Below are positions 26,669-35,205 of a DNA stretch of 64,000 nucleotides, piece by piece. Under the pieces are notes generated by a model that saw only the letters and a list, made by a program, of their open reading frames with translations, was not told the DNA's origin and made no database searches. A program made the translations under genes and the position numbers. The DNA comes from Pseudoalteromonas lipolytica (GTDB taxonomy: Bacteria; Pseudomonadota; Gammaproteobacteria; Enterobacterales; Alteromonadaceae). Position 1 is the first letter of the stretch. Every line of letters begins with the position of its first letter. Location: positions 167,675-231,674 of the forward strand of contig NZ_FPAZ01000009.1 of the NCBI RefSeq assembly GCF_900116435.1, read 5' to 3'.

Positions 26669-27627
26669 TGAATAATAAAACTGAAAATAGTAAAAGTTTA
26701 AGCTCTTTGTTTTTTCACTTTGAATATTATTTGAAGGGTGATCACACATTAGAAACTTTGCCGGTAAATAAGCCTTTTCTTAAACTTGCTTCGGTATGTT
26801 TGTTAGATAGAAGCTTATTTTGGAAGGCGAGTCGTCATTATTCTAATACAAGCTTATTGCAGCTTAAAAATATTATTAGAGCAGAAAAAAAACAGCTGCC
26901 ACCTATGGAAGGGGAATTTTTTTGGTCATTAAAACAGGTAACAGCCAATTCGCTAAGTGTTGATTACTTTGTTGTGCCATTAGAAGTTATGTCGCAAATA
27001 CCTAAGCAGGTAAAAATGATCCTCCCCCTACAGGAGAATGAAGAAGAGCAGCTTCCTTTGACACTAGATCAAGCTAAACTTAACCATGCGAGTCCCACTT
27101 CTCAGTTAGACGAGCTAAATTGGTTTAACCTGCTGGGTTTATTCGTTAAAAAGCAGACTAAGCAAAAAGTAAAAGAGCGTTTATCGACCCGTAATTTACT
27201 TATTTCGTTATTCGCATTTTCATTAGTTTTAGCGGTGATGATAAGTGGTTACTTTGCTGTTGCTTTAAAACATTTCGAAGATAAAAAAGTTAACAATGTC
27301 GAAGCTGTGAATAAAGTTATTAACCAGCGACAAGCACTCAATAACGAGTTTAAAGAATTTTCTGATATCAATGAATTTTTGATAAAAAACCCAAATGTAC
27401 TTAGCAAATTAAGCCTTTTAGGAATCGATTCTGAAGGGATACTGTTTGAACGAATAAAAGTGACGACTCAGGGCGTTGAGTTGTATGGAAATTCAGAAAG
27501 CTCTGCAACAAACCTTTTACAGCAAATTATTGCTTCCCCATCAGTTAAAGAAGCAAAATTTTCTCGCCCAGTGGTAAAAAATAATAAAGGCTATGATGTC
27601 TTTACCATAGAGGTAGTATGGCGATGA
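26668..27627 (+). CDS. gspL: GspL-like inner-membrane assembly protein
   Basis: Probable GspL, the bitopic protein that links GspE to the membrane platform. It is 319 residues, whereas GspL is usually about 400, and I see no full actin-like cytoplasmic fold; the first 165 residues are a reduced version. One membrane helix lies at about 188-210 (LLISLFAFSLVLAVMISGYF). A coiled coil and a ferredoxin-like periplasmic domain (about 245-318, GVELYGNSESSATNLLQQI) follow, as in GspL and PilN. Order K-L-M and the one-base overlap with gspK support the call. Divergence from canonical GspL is notable. Confidence 0.72.
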   Translation: MNNKTENSKSLSSLFFHFEYYLKGDHTLETLPVNKPFLKLASVCLLDRSLFWKASRHYSNTSLLQLKNIIRAEKKQLPPMEGEFFWSLKQVTANSLSVDYFVVPLEVMSQIPKQVKMILPLQENEEEQLPLTLDQAKLNHASPTSQLDELNWFNLLGLFVKKQTKQKVKERLSTRNLLISLFAFSLVLAVMISGYFAVALKHFEDKKVNNVEAVNKVINQRQALNNEFKEFSDINEFLIKNPNVLSKLSLLGIDSEGILFERIKVTTQGVELYGNSESSATNLLQQIIASPSVKEAKFSRPVVKNNKGYDVFTIEVVWR

Positions 27628-28166
27628 CAACGAAAACATTTTCAATTAAGAAATTTGGCTTAATCGCGATAGGAATTCTATTATTCCTCGAATTTATATT
27701 GTTTCCTTGGTTTGATTGGTTAAAAGAATCAAAAGCAGAGCTTTCGAACTTGAAAAAGTTTGTTTACAAGCAAGAAGCGTTACTAGATTCAAAATCATTA
27801 CTAACAGAGGAGCAAGCAAAGTTAACTAATCAGGCTGCTCTTTTCTCAAATTTACCGAAGCAAACAGAGAAACAGGCGCCATCATTGCTTTGGTTAAATG
27901 TTGTAGACACAGCCATAGCACGATATGAGCTTGAAGTTCATAACAAAGCACCTCTCAGGGAAGTAGCAATTAATGATACTTTTTCGGTTTTTACTGGTCA
28001 GCTAAGTGTATCTGGTGAGCTTAATACGGTTTTGAACTTACTTAATGAATTAGAAAATATAAAAGTAGGGAATAGAGTAAGGCAGGTATCTTTATTACAA
28101 GACCCCGCACTCCCAAACAAAGTAAGAGCTAATATTGAGTTTTTAAGGGTGTATAAGCAGTTATGA
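27618..28166 (+). CDS. gspM: GspM-like inner-membrane assembly protein
   Basis: Small bitopic inner-membrane protein of 182 residues with a short cytoplasmic tail, one helix (about 13-31, GLIAIGILLFLEFILFPWF), a coiled-coil stretch and a ferredoxin-like periplasmic domain. This architecture is shared by GspM and PilO, which partner GspL and PilN. Overlaps the gspL-like gene by ten bases and the next gene by four. Sequence identity to textbook GspM is low, so the name rests on topology and position. Confidence 0.75.
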   Translation: MAMTTKTFSIKKFGLIAIGILLFLEFILFPWFDWLKESKAELSNLKKFVYKQEALLDSKSLLTEEQAKLTNQAALFSNLPKQTEKQAPSLLWLNVVDTAIARYELEVHNKAPLREVAINDTFSVFTGQLSVSGELNTVLNLLNELENIKVGNRVRQVSLLQDPALPNKVRANIEFLRVYKQL

Positions 28167-28648
28167 GAAATATATATATATTAGCTTCGAGTGCTTTTTT
28201 ACTCTTGATATGGTCATTCAATTTTATAAGTGATGATATTAAACCCGAGGAAAACAAACCTTTAGAGAGCTTTTCTTTGAGTATTGATGATACAAATTTT
28301 CAGCAGTTTGAAGTTAAGAATCTTGCCAAATTATTAGGTGTAGATTACGAATTAATTAAAAGTGAGCATAGTGCTGATGTAAGTTCAAGTGTCGATATAA
28401 CGTTATCTTTGATTTCTATTTTCACATCAGGAGAGCTTGCGAAGGTAAGATTGAAATACCAAGAAGATAATGAAATATCGTATGTTGATCTCACTGAGGG
28501 TGAACAGTTTTATTCATATCAAATAACACAAATACACTCATCAAGCGTTGTACTTAAAAACCAAGAGCAGACAATAAGCTTGAAAATGTTTAAACCCCAT
28601 TTAGTGACTATAACAAAACAAAATAATGAAGAGGATGTTACACAATGA
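28163..28648 (+). CDS. gspC: GspC-like inner-membrane clamp protein
   Basis: Short protein (161 residues) with one N-terminal membrane helix (about 4-22) and a periplasmic domain of five to six beta strands. The pattern LISIFTSGELAKVRLKY, then EGEQFYSYQITQIHSSSVVL, is that of the GspC homology region (HR) that contacts the secretin N0 domain; PilP is the pilus counterpart. It lacks a PDZ or coiled-coil domain after HR. It lies directly before the secretin and overlaps it by four bases, as gspC precedes gspD elsewhere. C versus PilP is settled mainly by context. Confidence 0.74.
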   Translation: MRNIYILASSAFLLLIWSFNFISDDIKPEENKPLESFSLSIDDTNFQQFEVKNLAKLLGVDYELIKSEHSADVSSSVDITLSLISIFTSGELAKVRLKYQEDNEISYVDLTEGEQFYSYQITQIHSSSVVLKNQEQTISLKMFKPHLVTITKQNNEEDVTQ

Positions 28649-30651
28649 TAGCGAAATACTATAAAGGATTGAATTTAGTGCTATGTATGTCTTTATTATA
28701 TGGTTGTGCGCAGACAAATGAACAATTAAGAGACAAAGAGCTAACCGTAACCAAGTCAGTTTTAAAGTCATCAGTTGGACAAAAACTAGATCAAGAACAA
28801 ACGCCGCTAGAACAGCAAGAAGATACACGTTATAGCAATGTTCGAGTTCAGGATTTAGGTGGCATTACAAAGCTAATGGAGAACGCTAAACAGCCACCCA
28901 GTTTAAAAGGTGAACCAGTAACCTTTGCAGCTGATGAAATTTCAATCAAAGAATTTACTAGTCGAGTATTTGATGAGCTATTGGCAATAAATTATGTAAT
29001 TTCTCCGCAATTAGCTGCATCTAATGATAGAATAACCCTTAATATTTCATCGCCAATTGAGCGAACTGAATTTTATAAAACCGTTATTAAAGCACTTGAA
29101 GAAAGTGGCGTTAGAACGCTTAGAAAAGACAATATTTTATATTTGTCACGCGCGGGGACGAACGAGCAAAAAAACTCTATTGCAATTGGTATCGGTACAA
29201 AAGAGTCTGATATACCAGAAACAAGTGGGGCTATAACTCAAATAGTGCCGTATGTTTATAGTGGTAGCAGAAATATTACCAGTATCATGAGTAAGTTATC
29301 TACCGCAAAGGTAACTGTTAACTCGCTACAAAAGCTGATCATTCTAGAAGGTGATCGTGCAGAAATTATTCGCGCTATAAAAATTGTTAATATGCTTGAT
29401 GTACCAAGAGCATATGGCCGAGAAATTAGATTAATTGAATTTGCAAATATTTCGCCAATAGAAGGCATTGAGCAAATAGAAAAACTTCTAGAACAAGATG
29501 GGATGCAGATTTCTAAAGAAGGTGACGCATCATTCGTTCCAATCCCGCGAATAAATGCGTTTGTTGCGTATGCTGCAAGTGAAAAAATAATTGATAGAAT
29601 CACCTATTGGGCCAATAAGATAGATGTGCCAATAGCAGGTGATGAGAGTCAATATTTCATTTATAAACCCAAATACGCCAAAGCTGAAGATATGCTGGAG
29701 TCTATTAGTACATTACTCTTAGGCCAGAAACCTAATGGAGGAGAGCGTAGCAGTGCCGAAGGCAATAAGAGTACGTCAGCCTCTTCTGGGCCCATTAAAT
29801 TCAGTATTGATAAACAGCAAAATGCGCTTATTTTTTATACGACAAATGATGAATATAGGCTAGTTGAGTCATTATTAAAGAAAATGGATGTATTACCTGG
29901 TCAAGTGATTCTAGATGTCACAATTTTAGAAGTGACTCTAGGAGATTCAATGTCTTCAGGAATTGACTGGATATATGATAATACCTCAGCAAAAGCAGAG
30001 GGAGCAACGGCAACACTGAGTAGCTCAGGTAGTTTAGTTGCGCAAGTTATTACGGGTAACTGGCAAGTCGATTTACAATGGAATGATAGCCGAGATGATG
30101 CTCGAGTACTTTCGCGTCCTTACTTTATTGTTCGCGATGGTGAGTCAGCGACAATAACGTCTGGTGATCAGATCCCAATTATAACTCAGACAGTTGAAAG
30201 TATTGGAGATTCGAATAATGCAGTGTCAAACTCGGTACAGTACCGCTCAACAGGGGTTAATGTTGCAATTACGCCAGTGATAAATTCGCGAGGTGTGATT
30301 TCGTTGAGTGTTGCTATGTCGGTGAGTGACGCTAAACCAAATGAATTAGGTGGAAGTAGTTCGCCAAAAATTACAAACCGGGCTATCTCAACGGAAGTAC
30401 TCTCTGCCGATGGGCAAACTATCGCCTTGGGTGGTTTAATCCAAGAAAGAAAGAGCAACTATGACAATGGGGTCCCGGGTTTAAAAGAAATTCCATTACT
30501 TGGCAATTTATTCAAAAGCCAAGTAGACAGTATGGATCGCACTGAATTAGTAATGTTAATCACAACTAAAATTGTGAATAGCTCATCGGAGGTCGATGAG
30601 TTTAGTGAAGCAATGACAGAGCTATACAGTGCACCAATAACAATTAAGTGA
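28645..30651 (+). CDS. gspD: Outer-membrane secretin GspD, lipidated type
   Basis: Multimeric outer-membrane channel of the secretion system. The 668-residue protein starts with a lipoprotein signal (LLYGC, Cys21), unusual for GspD. An N0-like domain (about 90-160, FAADEISIKEFTSRVFDELL), N1-N3 ring domains (about 160-430) and the secretin domain (about 440-650) follow. The secretin core shows VNVAITPVI and VPGLKEIPLLGNLFKS. A Ser/Gly-rich loop near 365-380 is typical of the N3 domain. Lipidation may replace a separate pilotin, which I do not find here. It is the last gene of the operon; wcaK-like starts 7 bp later. Confidence 0.92.
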   Translation: MIAKYYKGLNLVLCMSLLYGCAQTNEQLRDKELTVTKSVLKSSVGQKLDQEQTPLEQQEDTRYSNVRVQDLGGITKLMENAKQPPSLKGEPVTFAADEISIKEFTSRVFDELLAINYVISPQLAASNDRITLNISSPIERTEFYKTVIKALEESGVRTLRKDNILYLSRAGTNEQKNSIAIGIGTKESDIPETSGAITQIVPYVYSGSRNITSIMSKLSTAKVTVNSLQKLIILEGDRAEIIRAIKIVNMLDVPRAYGREIRLIEFANISPIEGIEQIEKLLEQDGMQISKEGDASFVPIPRINAFVAYAASEKIIDRITYWANKIDVPIAGDESQYFIYKPKYAKAEDMLESISTLLLGQKPNGGERSSAEGNKSTSASSGPIKFSIDKQQNALIFYTTNDEYRLVESLLKKMDVLPGQVILDVTILEVTLGDSMSSGIDWIYDNTSAKAEGATATLSSSGSLVAQVITGNWQVDLQWNDSRDDARVLSRPYFIVRDGESATITSGDQIPIITQTVESIGDSNNAVSNSVQYRSTGVNVAITPVINSRGVISLSVAMSVSDAKPNELGGSSSPKITNRAISTEVLSADGQTIALGGLIQERKSNYDNGVPGLKEIPLLGNLFKSQVDSMDRTELVMLITTKIVNSSSEVDEFSEAMTELYSAPITIK

Positions 30652-30658
30652 GTAGTAA

Positions 30659-31900
30659 ATGAAAGTTTTAATCGTGGGTAACCACACTTGTGGTAATCGC
30701 GGCGATGCGGCAATTTTAAGGGGCCTGATAGCAGAGTTAGTTTCACAGAAGCCTACGATTCAAATAGATAGCTATAGCCGATTCCCTATCAGCTCTAGCT
30801 ATTTATTGGGTCAATCATTAATGATGGATCCACTCGATCAGTACCATGAAACGAGCAATGGCTTTTTTGATAAGTTATGGAAAAAGTTTAGCCGACGACT
30901 TTTGGGTTATCATTTGGCTAATAAATTAAAAAAAGCGGATGATAAAAATTTACCTGCTCACATTAAAGCTCAGATTAACTTTTTAGCGCAATATGATGCG
31001 GTTATCCAAGTTGGTGGGTCATTCTTTGTTGATCTCTATGGCCCTGCACAATTCGAGCATGCGCTATGCACTTTATTAGCAAAGAAAAAATTATTTATGA
31101 TTGGGCACTCAGTAGGGCCCTTCAATAGTAAAAAGTATTCAAAATTAGCTGATCATGTTTTTTCAGTCGTTGATGAACTTGCCTTACGAGAAACACTAAG
31201 TTCAGAATACATGAAAAAAGCAGGCATCTCAGAGAGTAAAGTTTCATTAGGGGCTGATACAGCATGGGTTGTACCTAATGAAATTGTTAATATTCCTGAG
31301 CATTTAAAAGCATTAGCATCGTCAGCACCTACAATTGCAATTACTTTAAGAGAGCTAGCACCATTTGATAAGCGCCTAGGCGTCACTCAAGAACAGTATG
31401 AGCAACACTTTGCAAATTTAATTGATAACTTAATTCAAGATGGATACAACGTAGTGTTGTGTTCTACATGCACAGGTATCGATGGTTATCAACGAGATGA
31501 CCGTATGACGGCTCTAAAAGTGCAAAAACGAGTCAAAGATCAGTCTAAATGTCATGTAATAATGGATGAGTTAAATGATGTTGAGCTTGGTAGCTTTTTA
31601 AGCTTATGTGATTTAACCATTGGTACTCGTCTTCATAGCGCAATAATTTCGATGAACTTTGGAACACCAGCTATTGCATTAAACTACGAGCATAAGTCAA
31701 AGGGAATAATGGCTCAACTTGGAATGCATGAACTTTCTAAAGACGTGACAACGTTATTTGATGGCGAACTAGAATCAACTGCGAGAGCAATCTTACTCGA
31801 TCTGCCCAACGTTACAGAAAAAATGAACGTACAAGTAGCAAAAGAAAGAGCGGTTGTAAGTGACATGATTAGCCGAGTTTTGAGTAAAATCGATGCTTAA
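30659..31900 (+). CDS. wcaK: Polysaccharide pyruvyl transferase family protein (WcaK-like)
   Basis: Predicted to add a pyruvate ketal from phosphoenolpyruvate to a sugar of a lipid-linked glycan, as WcaK in colanic acid synthesis. The 413-residue protein has the family start NHTCGNRGDAAIL and the C-terminal signature GTRLHSAIISMNFGTPAIALNYEHKS. It overlaps the WcaL-like gene by eight bases and the flippase follows. The order WcaK-WcaL-WzxC-like resembles the colanic acid locus, although other wca genes are missing. It begins only 7 bp after the secretin gene, so it may share that transcript. Confidence 0.85.
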   Translation: MKVLIVGNHTCGNRGDAAILRGLIAELVSQKPTIQIDSYSRFPISSSYLLGQSLMMDPLDQYHETSNGFFDKLWKKFSRRLLGYHLANKLKKADDKNLPAHIKAQINFLAQYDAVIQVGGSFFVDLYGPAQFEHALCTLLAKKKLFMIGHSVGPFNSKKYSKLADHVFSVVDELALRETLSSEYMKKAGISESKVSLGADTAWVVPNEIVNIPEHLKALASSAPTIAITLRELAPFDKRLGVTQEQYEQHFANLIDNLIQDGYNVVLCSTCTGIDGYQRDDRMTALKVQKRVKDQSKCHVIMDELNDVELGSFLSLCDLTIGTRLHSAIISMNFGTPAIALNYEHKSKGIMAQLGMHELSKDVTTLFDGELESTARAILLDLPNVTEKMNVQVAKERAVVSDMISRVLSKIDA

Positions 31901-33131
31901 AGTAACATTTTTTCTCAATCAGTTTCCTGTCGCATCAGAAACCTTCGTCATTAATCAAATTATAGGTTTGATTAATCGTGGTGCAGACGTTCGCGTGGTG
32001 GCAATTTGTCAAGGCGATTTAACCAACAGCCATAAAGCAGTAAGTGACTATAATTTACTTGATAAGACCACTTATTTAACTAATGAGTCAGTCACTGATA
32101 GCACTCTAAAAACGCGTTTAAAAAGAATTGCGAATGTACTGTGGCCAAAACGGATTGGTCGTAAATTAGCTTCGTTGAATGTAGCGAGATTTGGAATACA
32201 CAGTAAATCATTACTGTTGCCTAGTATCGTTACACGCGCAACAAGTACGCTCGACTCCGATGTATTTATTGCTCACTTTGGAACAGCTGGGGTTGTTGCC
32301 AATAAAATGCGCGAGTTAGGCTTATTAAAAGGCAAGTTAGTTACCGTATTTCATGGTGCCGACATTTCAGTGAAAGCAATCTTGGATGTGTTTAAGCAAG
32401 ATTACCAAATGCTTTTTAAAAATGGTGAGTTAATGCTACCCATCAGTGACCTTTGGAAAAATAGGCTTATTGAGCAGGGGTGTGCACCAGAGAAAATCAT
32501 TGTTAACCGTATGGGGATTAATAATGAGCAATTTAAATGTCGCGAACTCGCTACACCTATTTCAACTCCTTTAAAAATAATTAGTGTTGCGCGCTTTATA
32601 GAAAAAAAGGGATTGTCAGATGCGCTCGACGCAATGCATCATCTAAAGCAGCGTGGTGTTGACTTTGAATATAAAATCGTCGGAGATGGCGATCTTAAAG
32701 AGCAACTCGTAAGTCAAATTGATTCATTAGGCTTGTCGGAATGCGTTAAATTGCTTGGTTTTCAGCCTCAAGAAAAAATTGCTGCGTTATTAAATGAAGC
32801 AGATGTCTTTTTATTACCTTCAGTCGTTGCAAAAAATGGTGATATGGAAGGCATTCCTGTTGCACTCATGGAAGCGATGGCAATGGGGTTAATAACGGTG
32901 TCTACATATCATAGTGGCATACCAGAATTAATTACGCATAACGAAAGTGGCTTACTGGCTCAAGAGCACTCACCAGCCCAGTTAACAGATTCGATAGAAA
33001 GCCTCGTTAATGGTCAAGTTGATATTGTGAAAATGAGAGCAGCCGCGAAAGCAAAGGTTGAAGAGCATTTTGATCAAGCCAAACTATATACAGACTTATT
33101 GGATATCTTGGTCGAGTTAAATGAGCACTAA
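31893..33131 (+). CDS. wcaL: Glycosyltransferase family 4, WcaL-like
   Basis: Retaining GT-B glycosyltransferase of the cytoplasmic face. The 412-residue protein matches E. coli WcaL along its length: the start (FFLNQFPVASETFVINQI), HFGTAGV, FHGADIS, LPISDLWKNRL and the C-terminal GDMEGIPVALMEAMA donor-binding motif. WcaL adds galactose in colanic acid; the sugar used here is not known. Overlaps wcaK by eight bases and the flippase by eleven. Confidence 0.87.
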   Translation: MLKVTFFLNQFPVASETFVINQIIGLINRGADVRVVAICQGDLTNSHKAVSDYNLLDKTTYLTNESVTDSTLKTRLKRIANVLWPKRIGRKLASLNVARFGIHSKSLLLPSIVTRATSTLDSDVFIAHFGTAGVVANKMRELGLLKGKLVTVFHGADISVKAILDVFKQDYQMLFKNGELMLPISDLWKNRLIEQGCAPEKIIVNRMGINNEQFKCRELATPISTPLKIISVARFIEKKGLSDALDAMHHLKQRGVDFEYKIVGDGDLKEQLVSQIDSLGLSECVKLLGFQPQEKIAALLNEADVFLLPSVVAKNGDMEGIPVALMEAMAMGLITVSTYHSGIPELITHNESGLLAQEHSPAQLTDSIESLVNGQVDIVKMRAAAKAKVEEHFDQAKLYTDLLDILVELNEH

Positions 33132-34422
33132 AAAGCAAGGTGTGTGGTTACTTGCATCTTCAGCAGTTGCGGGTGCAGTGCAGTTTAGTGTTTTCGCAAT
33201 GCTGGCATATTACACCAATCCTGAAGTGATTGGTGTACTTGCAATTATCAATGTATTTTTAGCGATAGCCTATCTTGTTCAAGACATGGGTTTGTCTAAT
33301 TACTTTATTTATAAGCAAAGTTTAACCCGCTCTGAAAGTTCGGCCTTGTATTTTACAAATGTGTTTTTGGGCGGTGTCGCGGGCGGCTTAATTGCTTTAT
33401 TAGCCGCGCCATTGGCAAGCTTTTATGAGGCACATGAAATAGCTGAAAGCTTATATATAATGGCATTCAATTTTATTTTGTTAGGGTTGAGCGCACAATA
33501 TCAAGCTAACTTCATTAAATCTGAAAAGAATGTAGCACTGGCAAAAATAGACATTTTTACAAAGATCTGTTTGTTATTGTTCACGTTTATTTTTATTAAG
33601 CTAGGTGTTGCGAGTATTTTTCCCTATTTGTATGCATTCTTAGTGGTTAATGCTGTTCGATATTTACTGTTTTTAATACTTGCAGAAAAGACATGGCACC
33701 CTTCGTTTCAACTCGACTTTACAATAATTAAGCCAGCGCTTGCATTTGGAAGTTTCCAAATGGGATCGCAAATCTTGAATCAAGTCAGAGCTCAACTTGA
33801 TCAGTTAATTATTGGTAAGTTAATGGGGGTAGAGGTACTTGGGTTATATTCGTTTGCTAAAGAGCTTCTTATGCAACCGATTAAATTCATTAGAATTCTT
33901 ATCGCGCGATTAGTTTTTCCTAAGTTAGCTAAGTTACAGGATGATAGCAAAGCGTTTTATTCAACCTTTAACAACTCTGTACGTCTGCTTACGGCCATGA
34001 ATAGTGCGGTTTATTTGTTCTTTTTAGTTGGGCTGACAGTAGCGATCCAATTATTCTTTGAGCAATACCTGCAATCAATACCGCTGTTATATGCATTGTT
34101 TATAATTGGTTGTATAGCCCCGTTTGGTTCAATTTTAGGCATGACCGCTCAGGCTAGAGGCAACACAAAAATAGAGTTTCAGTGGAATATCCTATCTTCA
34201 TCTATAAGTATTTGCGTATTGTTACTGCTTACTCAGTTACACAGTATTAGTCTTTTTGCTTTTGGTGTTGCAGCATTGCAAATCTGTATGACGGCAAGTG
34301 CACTGTTTTTCTTTAGAAGAGGTGATAGTGGCCTGCCTAAAAAAAGCTACCTTCTTATGTTCGGGTTGAATGTGTTGCTTTACTTAGTTGTCAATGCCGT
34401 TTATGGGTTCGTAGTGAGTTAA
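33121..34422 (+). CDS. Lipid-linked oligosaccharide flippase (WzxC-like)
   Basis: Inner-membrane flippase with about fourteen hydrophobic segments over 433 residues. The N-terminal KKQGVWLLASSAVAGAVQF and the central FGSFQMGSQILNQVRAQLDQLIIGKLMG are typical of the WzxC/polysacc_synt_3 group. It would turn undecaprenyl-linked repeat units to the periplasmic face. Position behind wcaK and wcaL supports a role in the same glycan. A second, unrelated flippase lies at 53848. It ends facing minus-strand genes across a terminator. Confidence 0.85.
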   Translation: MSTKKQGVWLLASSAVAGAVQFSVFAMLAYYTNPEVIGVLAIINVFLAIAYLVQDMGLSNYFIYKQSLTRSESSALYFTNVFLGGVAGGLIALLAAPLASFYEAHEIAESLYIMAFNFILLGLSAQYQANFIKSEKNVALAKIDIFTKICLLLFTFIFIKLGVASIFPYLYAFLVVNAVRYLLFLILAEKTWHPSFQLDFTIIKPALAFGSFQMGSQILNQVRAQLDQLIIGKLMGVEVLGLYSFAKELLMQPIKFIRILIARLVFPKLAKLQDDSKAFYSTFNNSVRLLTAMNSAVYLFFLVGLTVAIQLFFEQYLQSIPLLYALFIIGCIAPFGSILGMTAQARGNTKIEFQWNILSSSISICVLLLLTQLHSISLFAFGVAALQICMTASALFFFRRGDSGLPKKSYLLMFGLNVLLYLVVNAVYGFVVS

Positions 34423-34461
34423 AATAAAAATGCGCACTTAGTTACATTTGTCAGTGCGCAT
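34422..34461 (-). terminator. Terminator between convergent genes
   Basis: ATGCGCACT (34430-34438) pairs with AGTGCGCAT (34453-34461). On the minus strand the stem is followed by a T-rich tract, so it mainly ends the minus-strand glycosyltransferase operon. On the plus strand it could also slow readthrough from the flippase gene. Confidence 0.75.
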
Positions 34462-34476
34462 ATAACCTATCTATTT

Positions 34477-35205
34477 TTATATTTGTTTTTTTAGCTTAAA
34501 GCCAAGCATTGTAAAAAAATACTTAAATACAAACTTTGGGTATTGTTTTAAAACACGTTCACGAACATGTTTATGCATCACCATGCGTTGTAACCATCGT
34601 AAACCTAATTTTTTGACCAGTGGATGGTAATAGTCGGGCTTAATAGATGTTTGAGTTAAAAAGCCTCCACAGGTAATGATAACAGCGGGAGCCAATAAAC
34701 GGTTTTTTATGTAAGTTGAAAACGCTTCTTGATAGGGGGTTCCCATACCAACGAGCACTACTTCAGCGCCAGCCTCATTTAAGTCATTAACAACCGCGTC
34801 TTTATCTTCAATATAGCCGTTGCGATTAAATACAATATTTAACTTTGGGTATTGTTGCTGAAGAACTTCGACCGCCTTTGCGTTTTCTTGTTCGGTAGCG
34901 CCTATGACTGCGATACGTTTGCCACTTGCTTCAACAGCATGTAAAAAGTCAGCGGCAATAGAGCTATAGTCAAAACTTGCTCGCGTGATTTTATCTAAAA
35001 ATAAATTATGTAACTTACATAAAAGCGAGCCATCAGAAAAATAGTAATCTACCTGCTCTATCAACGTGTGATCTTTGGCAACCTCATAGTAAGAAAACGG
35101 GTTTAAAAATGAGATCACTGAAGAGTGGTTTGACTGGAAACAAGCATCTTGGACTGAAGTAAAGTGGGTGCCTGATATCAGTTTTTTATTTAGTTCTAAA
35201 TTCAT
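34477..35205 (-). CDS. WecG/TagA/CpsF family glycosyltransferase
   Basis: Inverting glycosyltransferase of the GT26 family that typically adds ManNAc, ManNAcA or glucose to a polyprenyl-diphosphate-GlcNAc primer at the membrane. The 242 residues include the conserved FSDGSLL, IAVIGATEQ, NGYI and VLVGMGTPYQEAF segments and a basic amphipathic C-terminus. As the second sugar after WecA-type initiation it fits the two wecA-like genes nearby. It is last in a three-gene minus-strand operon and overlaps the upstream gene by four bases. Confidence 0.87.
   Translation of the reverse strand: MNLELNKKLISGTHFTSVQDACFQSNHSSVISFLNPFSYYEVAKDHTLIEQVDYYFSDGSLLCKLHNLFLDKITRASFDYSSIAADFLHAVEASGKRIAVIGATEQENAKAVEVLQQQYPKLNIVFNRNGYIEDKDAVVNDLNEAGAEVVLVGMGTPYQEAFSTYIKNRLLAPAVIITCGGFLTQTSIKPDYYHPLVKKLGLRWLQRMVMHKHVRERVLKQYPKFVFKYFFTMLGFKLKKQI

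Noticed and set aside
21145..30651. MSHA or other type IV pilus operon
   Set aside because: No PilT-type retraction ATPase. The major subunit has the GspG calcium-site ending, a GspK with Met at +5 is present, and gene order differs from msh.
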